DNA from: Rhodopseudomonas palustris
GTDB lineage: Bacteria; Pseudomonadota; Alphaproteobacteria; Rhizobiales; Xanthobacteraceae
Length of the DNA: 64,000 nt
NCBI RefSeq assembly: GCF_034479375.1
Contig: NZ_CP140155.1
Span: 2,046,001-2,110,000, forward strand
Reading direction: 5' to 3'
Part shown: one piece after another, positions 35,310 to 45,784 of the stretch
Layout of the letters: each line of letters starts with the position of its first letter
How positions within the stretch are numbered: position 1 is the stretch's first letter
Notes under the pieces: generated by a model
The model's database searches: none
Told to the model about the DNA's origin: nothing
Seen by the model: only the letters and a program-made list of their open reading frames with translations
Position numbers and translations under genes: made by a program

Positions 35310-35420
35310 TCTTACTCGTCGCGAACGCTCCAGAACGTCAGTTTGATTCCATCAGAAACAGAACCGCTCTGGCACCCAGGTCGGCCTGACGGGATCCTCC
35401 CCCCCAAATGCATCCGCCGC

Positions 35421-36614
<1,194 letters not shown>

Positions 36615-36856
36615 GGCTTCGCCGCTCGCGTGGTCGACTTTCGCCGAACGAGTCTCATGCGCACTTCCTCCTCGGCCGCATCGTCTGCGCGATGCTGACG
36701 GTTGCTCTGCCTCACGACCGCATGGGTCGTCGGCGGCAACATACAGTTCCGGACGGCGCTGAGATGTAGGCTCGACCACGCAGGGTCATGCGATTTTTGC
36801 GGGCTCGGGCCCTGAGGCGATCAGTCGGGCATTTTTTGGTCCTCTGCCTCTCCACA

Positions 36857-36980
36857 CGTCATGGCCGGGCCGGCCATCCACGCCTTGCCGCGCATCGAGG
36901 CGGCAAAGACGTGGATGCCCGGGCCTTCGCCGCGCCGGAGCGGCTACGGCCGCGCAGGCGGGACAAGCCCGGGCATGACG
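36857..36980. repeat. Palindromic intergenic repeat, family B with enlarged centre
   Basis: CGTCATGGCCGGGCCGGCCATCCACG pairs through an enlarged, itself palindromic centre (CGCGCCGGAGCGGCTACGGCCGCGC) with GACAAGCCCGGGCATGACG. It is the main content of the 405-base gap between the CoA-transferase and cyanase genes. Confidence 0.75.
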
Positions 36981-37019
36981 CAGTCTGCGGCAGGTGGAAC
37001 GTCGCGGGGCGCGTCCACC

Positions 37020-37508
37020 TCACTCCTCCTTGAAGCCGTATTCCTGGTTGTTGCCGGTGGCACCGTAGTATTTGTAGGGCAGGAACTTGCCCGACATGGT
37101 GATCTTGACGCGGTCGCCCTTGGGGTTGGGCAGGCGGTCCATCACCATGTCGAAATCGATCGCCGACATGATGCCGTCGCCGAATTCCTCCTCGATCAGC
37201 GCCTTCCAGGCCGGGCCGTTGATCATGACCAGCTCGTAGAAGCGATAGATCAAGGGATCGGTCGGCGGCATGGTGATGCCCTCGCCGCGCATCGGCACCT
37301 CGTTGAGCATCGCAATCTCGACCTTGCTGAGGCCGAACAATTCGCCGGCGGCGGCGGCCTGCGGCTTGGTCAGTTTCATCTGGCCGAGGATCGCGCCGAC
37401 CACCAGCACTTCGGAATGGCCGCCGATCTTTTCGCAGATGTACTTCCAGGTCCAGCCTTTCTCGCGCTTGAGATCGACGAGCTTTTCGGTGAGTTGCGCA
37501 CGCTTCAT
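37020..37508 (-). CDS. cynS: Cyanate hydratase (cyanase)
   Basis: A 162-residue cyanase that converts cyanate and bicarbonate to ammonia and CO2. The catalytic residues are R89 and E92 in 'PLIYRFYELV' and S115 in 'DGIMSAIDF', each seven positions before the E. coli Arg96, Glu99 and Ser122. The N-terminal helical domain is HTH-like, as in the family. The protein is slightly longer at the C-terminus than usual ('GATGNNQEYGFKEE'). It is the last gene of the transporter operon, which starts at a predicted sigma54 promoter. Confidence 0.96.
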   Translation of the reverse strand: MKRAQLTEKLVDLKREKGWTWKYICEKIGGHSEVLVVGAILGQMKLTKPQAAAAGELFGLSKVEIAMLNEVPMRGEGITMPPTDPLIYRFYELVMINGPAWKALIEEEFGDGIMSAIDFDMVMDRLPNPKGDRVKITMSGKFLPYKYYGATGNNQEYGFKEE

Positions 37509-37550
37509 GATGAGTTCTCCGTGAGGTGGTGATGATGAAAGACGATGGTG

Positions 37551-38477
37551 TCAGCGCGCGCGGAGCTGCGCCGGAGCCGACGCGCCGGAGCCGTTCGCGG
37601 CCGGCACCAGAGCGGGTTCGCCGAGACCGGGGCGCACCACCGGCACGTTGAGCGGATCGTGGCCCGGATTGGCGGCGGCGAAGGTCTTGCTGCGCGTCAC
37701 CAGGAAGTCGACGATGTGGTTGCGCAGCGCGTAGTAATAAGGATGCCGGTGCAGATCGATCCGGGCGCGATCCTTCGGCAGCGGATTCTCGACGATCTCG
37801 GCGACCACGGCGCCGGGGCCGTTGGTCATCAGGAAGATCTTGTCGGCGAGATACATCGCCTCGTCGACGTCGTGGGTGATCATGAAGGTGGTCTGCCCGG
37901 TCTCGAGACAGATCCGGCGGACCTCGTCCTGCAGCGAGCCGCGGGTCAGCGCGTCGAGCGCCGAGAACGGCTCGTCCATCAGCATGATCTTCGGCGTGAT
38001 GCTCAGCGCGCGGGCGATGCCGACGCGCTGCTTCATGCCGCCGGACAGCTCCGAGGGCCGCTTGTGCTCCGAGCCGGTGAGCCCGACCAGATCGATGAAT
38101 TGCTGGGCGTGGGCGCGGACGCGCGCCTTGTCCCATCTGGGCCATTTCGACGTCACCGCATAGGCGACGTTGCCCATCACCGTGCGCCACGGCAGCAGCG
38201 CGTGGCTCTGGAAGATCACCGCGCGGTCGAGGCTGGTGCCCTCGATCGCCTGGCCGTCGACGATCACCGCGCCTTCGCTGGGCTGATCGAGCCCGGCGAG
38301 GATGTTCAACACCGTGGTCTTGCCGCAGCCGGAATGGCCGATCACGCAACCGAACTCGCCGCGCGGCAGCGACAGCCACAAATTTTCGAAGATCGTGGTG
38401 TCGCCAGCGCCGGCCGCGCCGGGATAGCGCTTGGCGATGCCCTCGATCGAAATGAATCTGTCGATCATCGCGCTCAC
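37551..38477 (-). CDS. Nitrate/cyanate-type ABC transporter ATP-binding protein
   Basis: A 308-residue ATPase of the NrtD/CynD/SsuB group. Walker A is 'GHSGCGKTT', the signature is 'LSGGMKQRVGIARALS', Walker B is 'IMLMDEPFSALDALTR' and the switch His is in 'FMITHDVDEAMYLADK'. The C-terminal ~35 residues are Pro/Ala-rich. Its start overlaps the permease stop by four bases. Linkage to cyanase makes cyanate the most likely substrate, though this family also carries nitrate, nitrite and sulfonates. Confidence 0.92.
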   Translation of the reverse strand: MSAMIDRFISIEGIAKRYPGAAGAGDTTIFENLWLSLPRGEFGCVIGHSGCGKTTVLNILAGLDQPSEGAVIVDGQAIEGTSLDRAVIFQSHALLPWRTVMGNVAYAVTSKWPRWDKARVRAHAQQFIDLVGLTGSEHKRPSELSGGMKQRVGIARALSITPKIMLMDEPFSALDALTRGSLQDEVRRICLETGQTTFMITHDVDEAMYLADKIFLMTNGPGAVVAEIVENPLPKDRARIDLHRHPYYYALRNHIVDFLVTRSKTFAAANPGHDPLNVPVVRPGLGEPALVPAANGSGASAPAQLRAR

Positions 38478-39313
38478 TCCGGAAACGTGACCATGCGGGT
38501 GAACCGCGCCAGGATCTGGTCGAGCAGCATCCCCACCACCCCGATCAGCAGGATCGCAATAATCACATTCACGATCGACAAATTATTCCATTCGTTCCAG
38601 ACGAAGTACCCTATACCCGTACCCCCTACCAACATCTCGGCGGCGACGATCACCAGCCACGCGATGCCGATCGAAATCCGCATGCCGGTGAGGATGGTCG
38701 GCGCCGCGGCCGGCAGGATCACCGTGAAGGCGCGACGGACATTGCCGACCTCCAGCGTGCGCGCGACGTTGATCCACTCCTTGCGCACCGAGGCGACGCC
38801 GAACGCGGTGTTGAGCAGCATCGGCCATACCGAGCAGATGAAGATCACAAAGATCGCCGACAGGCTCGAGTCCTTGATGGTGTAGAGCGCGAGCGGCATC
38901 CAGGCCAGCGGCGAGATCGGTTTCAGCACCTGGATGAAGGGGTCGAGCGCCTTGTTCATCAGAGGCGACATCCCGATCAGGAAGCCGAGCGGGATCGCCA
39001 CCGCGACAGCGATCAGATAGCCGATCATCACCCGCGCGATCGAATAGCCGAGCTGGATGCCGAGTCCCTTGTCGTTCGGACCGTTGTCGTAGAACGGCTG
39101 CCGGATGTGCTCCCACAGCTTGGCGCCGACATCGAGCGGGCCCGGCATCGCCGATTTGCCCTGGGTCGCGGTCGCGCCCATCAGCGCGGCGTATTCCGGG
39201 CTCATCTGGGCCACGGCGCCGGTGCCGCGGGTCGCCAGATGCCAGGTGCCGATGAAGGCCGCGAAGATCACCAGCGAGACCATGGCGGCACGAATGCGAA
39301 GGGATTTCGTCAT
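38474..39313 (-). CDS. Nitrate/cyanate-type ABC transporter permease
   Basis: A 279-residue inner-membrane permease of the NrtB/SsuC family with about six membrane segments. The EAA-like loop is 'NVARTLEVGNVRRAFTVILPAAAPTILTGMRI'. The periplasmic loop after the first helix is long (~30-85). It is translationally coupled to the ATPase gene (ATGA overlap) and follows the binding-protein gene after a 154-base gap holding a small stem-loop. Confidence 0.92.
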   Translation of the reverse strand: MTKSLRIRAAMVSLVIFAAFIGTWHLATRGTGAVAQMSPEYAALMGATATQGKSAMPGPLDVGAKLWEHIRQPFYDNGPNDKGLGIQLGYSIARVMIGYLIAVAVAIPLGFLIGMSPLMNKALDPFIQVLKPISPLAWMPLALYTIKDSSLSAIFVIFICSVWPMLLNTAFGVASVRKEWINVARTLEVGNVRRAFTVILPAAAPTILTGMRISIGIAWLVIVAAEMLVGGTGIGYFVWNEWNNLSIVNVIIAILLIGVVGMLLDQILARFTRMVTFPE

Positions 39314-39326
39314 GAGGACTCTCTGC

Positions 39327-39353
39327 CCTCTCCCGCTCGCCGGGAGAGAGGTG
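39327..39353. repeat. Stem-loop related to family E
   Basis: CCTCTCCCG-CTCGC-CGGGAGAGAGG lies just upstream of the permease gene inside the cyanate operon. It may modulate relative expression of the binding protein and the permease. Confidence 0.6.
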
Positions 39354-39467
39354 GAATGAAGGAATGGAATGATGATCTCGCAACGAGGATGCGCCCCCTC
39401 GCCCGGCTCACCGCGCGGAATCGTCCGCGCGCGCGTGCTGGAATGGCAGGGAGCGCATCCCCGGGCA

Positions 39468-40856
39468 TCACGAGGCCTTCTTGATCTTGAAGCTCGCGAG
39501 ATACTCTTCCGGATTCGAGCCGTCGAACGACTTGCCCATCACCGAGAACGACCGCGAGGTCGTGGTCGGCGGGGTGAGGCCCGCTTCCTTCATCAGCTTC
39601 GCGGTGTCGGTGGCGAGATAGACCTGCTCGGCGATCGCCTTGTAGTCGACGTCGCCCTTGACCTGTCCCCAGCGCTTCATCTGCGTCATGATCCAGACCG
39701 CGAAGGACTGCCAGGGGAACGGATCGAAATCGATCCGGTTCGGCTGCTTGACGATGTTGCCGAGGCCGTCGGCATAGGTGCCGGTGAGGATCTGCTCCAG
39801 CACGATCGCGGGCTGGTTCAGGTAGTTGGCCGGCGCGATCGCCGCGGCGATCTCCTTGCGGTTCTCCGGCTTGTGGGCGTAGGCGGTGGCCTCGATGATC
39901 GATTTCAGCAGCGCGCCGTAGGTGTTGGGCATCGTGGTGACGAATTCCTTCGACGCGGCGAAGGCGCAGCACGGATGGCCGTCCCAGATCTCCTTGGTCA
40001 GAATGTGGATGAAGCCGACGCCGTCATAGACCGCGCGCTGGTTCATCGGGTCGGGCGCCAGATAGCCGTCGATGTTGTCGGCGCGCAGATTGGCGACCAT
40101 TTCCGGCGGCGGCACCGCGCGGATCTGGACGTCGACGTCGGGGTCGAGGCCGTGCTCGGCGAGATAATAGCGCAGCAGATAGTTGTGCATCGAATAGTCG
40201 AACGGGACCGCGAATTTGAATCCCTTCCAGTCCTTCGGATTGCGCTTGTCCTTGTGCTTCATCGCCAGGGTGATGGCCTGGCCGTTGATGTTCTCGACCG
40301 CCGGCATGGTGTAGGGGATCGGATTCGAGCCGACGCCCATCGTGATGGCGAGCGGCATCGGCGACAGCATGTGCGCCGCGTCGTATTCCTTGTTGATGGT
40401 CTTGTCGCGGATCACCGCCCAGCCCGCGGTCTTGATGACTTCGACGTTGAGGCCGTATTTCGAGTAGAACCCCATCGGGGCCGCCATGATGATCGGCGTG
40501 GCGCAGGTGATCGGGATGAAGCCGACCTTGAGATCCTTCTTCTCCAGCGGGCCGCTGGAGGCGAACGCCTCGGTGGCGGTCTGCAGCGGGAAAAATTGCG
40601 AGACCGCCGCGAGCGCCGTGGCGGCGCCGACCGATTTCAGGAAAGCGCGGCGCGAGGCATCCTGCGGAAACATCGCCCGCATCACCGCGGAGGCGACCAC
40701 GCCCTCGAACTTCTTGTCTTCACTCTCCAGCATCGCCGGCTGCAGCGACGAGGACGGATCCGCCGCATGTTCGGCTTCGCTGACATGCCGGCCACAGCTA
40801 CATCCGCCTGCAGTCAGGCGGCGGTTGGGATCAAACGGATTGTCGAACGTGGACAT
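39468..40856 (-). CDS. Nitrate/cyanate-type ABC transporter substrate-binding protein with long Tat leader
   Basis: A 462-residue NrtA/CynA-type binding protein. The mature domain starts about residue 105 ('KKDLKVGFIPITCATPIIMA'). The Tat motif 'SRRAFLKSVGAAT' is at residues 69-81, so the n-region is nearly 70 residues long and contains a 'GCSCGRH' cluster (C19, C21, H24). The start is firm because AGGAGG precedes the ATG at 40856 by five bases, and it is the first gene after a sigma54-type promoter. The protein probably delivers cyanate to the permease; nitrate or nitrite are alternatives. Confidence 0.92.
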   Translation of the reverse strand: MSTFDNPFDPNRRLTAGGCSCGRHVSEAEHAADPSSSLQPAMLESEDKKFEGVVASAVMRAMFPQDASRRAFLKSVGAATALAAVSQFFPLQTATEAFASSGPLEKKDLKVGFIPITCATPIIMAAPMGFYSKYGLNVEVIKTAGWAVIRDKTINKEYDAAHMLSPMPLAITMGVGSNPIPYTMPAVENINGQAITLAMKHKDKRNPKDWKGFKFAVPFDYSMHNYLLRYYLAEHGLDPDVDVQIRAVPPPEMVANLRADNIDGYLAPDPMNQRAVYDGVGFIHILTKEIWDGHPCCAFAASKEFVTTMPNTYGALLKSIIEATAYAHKPENRKEIAAAIAPANYLNQPAIVLEQILTGTYADGLGNIVKQPNRIDFDPFPWQSFAVWIMTQMKRWGQVKGDVDYKAIAEQVYLATDTAKLMKEAGLTPPTTTSRSFSVMGKSFDGSNPEEYLASFKIKKAS

Positions 40857-40887
40857 GGAACCTCCTGCGCGATTTCATCCTCGTTAA

Positions 40888-40903
40888 CGCAAGGAGCATG
40901 CCA
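40888..40903 (-). promoter_or_regulatory. Sigma54 (-24/-12) promoter of the cyanate operon
   Basis: On the minus strand the sequence is TGGCATGCTCCTTGCG, matching TGGCAYR-N4-TTGCW with the invariant GG and GC correctly spaced. It points at the binding-protein gene whose ATG is at 40856. Confidence 0.85.
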
Positions 40904-40958
40904 GCTCGGCGCGGCGAACTTCGCCAATCGGCGCGGTCCGATTTGCGCGTTTGCCGAT

Positions 40959-41010
40959 TACGAAATTTCGTAGTATACGAATTTTCGTAGGAGAATTACG
41001 AAATTTCGGA
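40959..41010. promoter_or_regulatory. Three palindromic operator copies (TACGAAATTTCGTA)
   Basis: The copies are at 40959-40972 (perfect, TACGAAATTTCGTA), 40976-40989 (TACGAATTTTCGTA) and 40997-41010 (TACGAAATTTCGGA), spaced 17 and 21 bases start to start. They lie upstream of the sigma54 promoter in the position of enhancer sites. The third copy overlaps the ribosome site of the divergent activator gene, suggesting autorepression. Confidence 0.8.
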
Positions 41011-41017
41011 GAATTCC

Positions 41018-42955
<1,938 letters not shown>

Positions 42956-42987
42956 CGGACGCAGCCCCAGAGAGCCGCACGGCGCTC

Positions 42988-43338
42988 TCAGGCGCTGGCG
43001 GCGATCTTGCGCGGTACGTGATGCACGGTCATTTCCCCGTCGGGGCAGACGCTGCGCTTCACCTCGGCGAGGACGCGGTTGAAATCCATCTCCGGATTGC
43101 ACAGCAGCACGTCGAGCAGCAGCAGCCGGTATTCCGGCCAGGTGGTCAGCACGATGTGCGACTCGGCGAGGAACAGCGCGATGGTCAGCCCGTGCGGGAC
43201 GTAGCGCACCTCGTAGGACCCGATGATGGTCGCACCGACGCTCTGGACCGCAGCGCGCGCGGCCGCTACCAAGGCGGCTTCATCCTCGATCACCGGCAGG
43301 CAGTCGTACAGTTCCGCCAGCGCGTGGGTCATCAACAT
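42988..43338 (-). CDS. S-adenosylmethionine decarboxylase-like proenzyme (divergent SpeH)
   Basis: A 116-residue protein of the prokaryotic AdoMet decarboxylase (SpeH/SpeD2) family, which self-cleaves to form a pyruvoyl cofactor. The cleavage site Glu59-Ser60 lies in 'FLAESHIVLTTWPEY'. The later cysteine C80 aligns with the proton-donor Cys83 of Thermotoga AdoMetDC. The usual His of 'ESHxxxHTWPE' (His68 in Thermotoga) is Thr65 here. W67-P68-E69 are kept. Divergent from a BpsA-type gene, it may supply decarboxylated AdoMet or may have changed substrate, since AdoMetDC homologues have been recruited as ornithine or arginine decarboxylases elsewhere. Confidence 0.8.
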   Translation of the reverse strand: MLMTHALAELYDCLPVIEDEAALVAAARAAVQSVGATIIGSYEVRYVPHGLTIALFLAESHIVLTTWPEYRLLLLDVLLCNPEMDFNRVLAEVKRSVCPDGEMTVHHVPRKIAASA

Positions 43339-43442
43339 CGGCGATCGGTCCTCAATGGCGGTTCAGTTTCAGCGCCTCTTTGGCACGGATAGCGGCGCGG
43401 GCCAACCGCGGCGGGGCCCGTCCTTTTGCGGGGCGCGCCGCA

Positions 43443-44597
43443 ATGGCTGACCCCGCGATCCTGCAAACCATCGCCGAGGCAACCCGGCTGCGCGAAGGCC
43501 CGGCCGGCGTCGAGGCGATCCTGCGCGCCGTGTACCGCTCTGGCTCGCTGCGGCTGCAGGACGTCGCGCGCGAGGCGCGCCTGCCGATGCCGATCGCCAC
43601 CGCCGTCCGCCGCGAGCTGGAAAAGGCCGGGCTGCTGGAGCGCAAGCAGGGCCTGGCGCTGAGCCCCGAGGGCCGCGACTTCGTCGAGCGCGAGCTCGGG
43701 CTCGGCATCACCATCGACGTCACCTGCCCGGCCTGCACCGGCCATGGCGTGGTGATCCCGGAGAATTTCCACGCGCAGGTCGCGCGGCTGGCCGCCATCA
43801 TCGCGCAGGCGCCGTCGGTCGACGTCACGCTCGATCAGGCGCCGTGCACGCCCGAGACCTCGCTGCTGCGCGCGCTCCTGATGCTGCAGGCCGGCGCGCT
43901 GGAAGGCCGCCGGGTGCTGCTGCTCGGCGACGATGATTCCGTGTCGCTGTCGATCGGCCTCGTCGGCCAGGCGCTCGGCAAATCCGATCTCACCCGCGGC
44001 GTCGTGGTGATCGATGCCGACGAGCGGCGGCTCGCGTTCCTGCGCGACAATGCAGAACGGGAAGGCATCGCGCTGCGGACGCTGCATCACGATCTGCGCC
44101 AGCCGCTGCCGGCCGAACTGCAGGGGGCGTTCGACACCATCGAGACCGACCCGCCCTACACGCTCGAAGGCGCAAAACTTTTTCTAACGCGCGGCCGCGA
44201 GGCGCTGGCCGGCGACGGGCTGTGCTACTTCTCGTTCGCGCAATGGCCGCCGCGGCAGATGCTGGCATTGCAGCGGGTGTTTCTCGATCTCGGCCTCGCG
44301 GTGCAGACGATCCGGCCGGGCTTCAACGCCTATGCGGGCGCCACCGTGCTCGGCAATGTCGGGCAGTTGATCGAACTCGCCGCCGCCGGCCCCGCCGCCG
44401 CGGCGCTGCCGGCGTGGCAGGGACCGCTGTACACCGCCGAGATCAATCCGCGGGTCCGCGCCTATGTCTGCACGTCATGCGGCCGCGAGGCCGTCCTGGG
44501 GCGCGGCTCGACGCCGGAGACGATCGAGGCGTTGAAGGATCAGGGCTGCGCGAATTGCGGCGGGCACAGCTTCCGCCGCAAGGCGGCTGGCCCCTGA
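43443..44597 (+). CDS. bpsA: BpsA-type branched-chain polyamine synthase homologue (DUF43)
   Basis: A 384-residue protein with the full BpsA layout. An N-terminal winged helix is at ~12-85 ('LRLQDVAREARLPMPIATAVRR'), with a 'CPAC' at 95-98. The Rossmann aminopropyltransferase domain has the hallmark 'GDDD' (162-165) and 'DPPYT' (236-240). A C-terminal zinc ribbon has C343/C346 ('CTSC') and C369/C372 ('CANC'). In thermophiles BpsA adds aminopropyl groups from decarboxylated AdoMet to spermidine, making N4-branched polyamines. The ATG at 43443 is preferred; a TTG at 43380 lengthens the frame. Pairing with an AdoMetDC-like gene supports an aminopropyl-transfer role, but the acceptor here is unknown. 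Confidence 0.87.
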   Translation: MADPAILQTIAEATRLREGPAGVEAILRAVYRSGSLRLQDVAREARLPMPIATAVRRELEKAGLLERKQGLALSPEGRDFVERELGLGITIDVTCPACTGHGVVIPENFHAQVARLAAIIAQAPSVDVTLDQAPCTPETSLLRALLMLQAGALEGRRVLLLGDDDSVSLSIGLVGQALGKSDLTRGVVVIDADERRLAFLRDNAEREGIALRTLHHDLRQPLPAELQGAFDTIETDPPYTLEGAKLFLTRGREALAGDGLCYFSFAQWPPRQMLALQRVFLDLGLAVQTIRPGFNAYAGATVLGNVGQLIELAAAGPAAAALPAWQGPLYTAEINPRVRAYVCTSCGREAVLGRGSTPETIEALKDQGCANCGGHSFRRKAAGP

Positions 44598-44670
44598 GCC
44601 CCGCGGAAAGACGGACTTGCCCGCCGCAGCCGTTCGTGCGAACGCGGCGGCTGAATTCTGGAGTTGAACG

Positions 44671-45138
44671 ATGAACGACAAGCCCTTGCACACGCTGCGC
44701 CCGCTGGAGCGCGCGGACCTCGAAAAGATCGGCTGGATGGAAGCCGAGATCGCCAAGATCTCGTTCCCCGACGATCCGATCACCGACGTCGGCTTCTATG
44801 TGAAGAAGCTGGAGAAGCTGTTCGGCGACAAGGAAGCCGCGACCTTCGTCGCCGAACGCGACGGCGAGATCGTCGGCTGGTCCTATGTCAGCATCCGCCG
44901 CAACTTCATCACCAAGCAGCCTTACGGCGACTATCACAGCATCTATATCGACCCGTCGCAGCGCGGCTCCGGGCTATCGAACCTGCTGATGAATTCGGTG
45001 TTCGACTGGTGCAAGGCGCAGAAGCTGGATCATGTGGTGTTCCGCACCCGCGCCACCAACGAGCCGATGAAGGGCGTGCTGGCCCGCGTCGGCTTCGTGC
45101 CGACGCAGATCTATCTGGAAAAGCCGCTCAAGGATTGA
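44671..45138 (+). CDS. GNAT-family N-acetyltransferase
   Basis: A 155-residue GNAT protein. The acetyl-CoA loop is 'YIDPSQRGSGLSNLLMNSVFDW' (motif A, R/Q-x-x-G-x-G-type), with the preceding beta-4 in 'GDYHSIYI' and the C-terminal 'VVFRTRATNEPMKGVLARVGFVPTQIYLEK' as motif B. GGAG precedes the ATG at 44671 by eight bases. It lies 73 bases after bpsA on the same strand and so may acetylate a polyamine or an aminopropyl product, which is an inference from position. Its 3' end overlaps the convergent rsmJ gene by 11 bases. Confidence 0.85.
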   Translation: MNDKPLHTLRPLERADLEKIGWMEAEIAKISFPDDPITDVGFYVKKLEKLFGDKEAATFVAERDGEIVGWSYVSIRRNFITKQPYGDYHSIYIDPSQRGSGLSNLLMNSVFDWCKAQKLDHVVFRTRATNEPMKGVLARVGFVPTQIYLEKPLKD

Positions 45139-45781
45139 GCGCGACGTCGCCGCCCGGCGCGTCCTCTGCCGCAGCGCGCGGTTGCACGAACACGTCGTAG
45201 CGCACCGTCTTGCCGGCGATCTGGTAGGACGGCTTGCGCACGCCCGCGAGCGGCTCGGCACGCAACGGCCATTTCAGCACGACCCGGCCGCAGCGCGCCG
45301 ACAGCGCCGCCTGCATCAATTCGCAAACGTCGGGATCGGCGCCGACCAGATCGCGCAGCAGCCGCATCTCCTGCTTGACCAATGCCGTCTTGGTCCGCTC
45401 CGGATGCATCGGATCGACGGTCACGACATCCGCCTGCAGGGTCGGAAGCAGATCGCGGGCGTCGCCCTGGATCAGATTCATCCGCGCCACGACCGCGGCG
45501 ATCTCCTCACTCTCGGCGCCCGCCGTCGCGAGCGCCTGCGCCAGCAGCGCGTGAACCTGCGGCGAGCGTTCGATCAGCGTCACCGTCGCGCCCATCGAGG
45601 CGAGCAGGAAGGAATCGCGGCCGAGTCCCGCGGTGGCGTCGATGACGTGTAGCGGGCGGCTCGCGGATACGCCGGTCGCCTTCAGCAGCGCGTGGCTGCG
45701 GGCGGCGCCGGAGCGCAGTTTGTAGCCGACCGCGCCGCCGACGAAGTCGATGGCGAGCGCGGATCGGCCGGCCGCGGCCAT
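45128..45781 (-). CDS. rsmJ: 16S rRNA (guanine1516-N2)-methyltransferase RsmJ
   Basis: A 217-residue RsmJ with the diagnostic 'AIDFVGGAVGYKLRSG' block, SAM motif 'VIDATAGLGRDSFLLASMG' and catalytic-site motif 'VVTVDPMHPERTKTAL'. It is about 30 residues shorter at the N-terminus than E. coli RsmJ, as the start is pinned three bases after the degP stop. It methylates N2 of G1516 in 16S rRNA. It is co-oriented and nearly contiguous with degP, so co-transcription is likely. Confidence 0.9.
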   Translation of the reverse strand: MAAAGRSALAIDFVGGAVGYKLRSGAARSHALLKATGVSASRPLHVIDATAGLGRDSFLLASMGATVTLIERSPQVHALLAQALATAGAESEEIAAVVARMNLIQGDARDLLPTLQADVVTVDPMHPERTKTALVKQEMRLLRDLVGADPDVCELMQAALSARCGRVVLKWPLRAEPLAGVRKPSYQIAGKTVRYDVFVQPRAAAEDAPGGDVALNP

Positions 45782-45784
45782 CGT

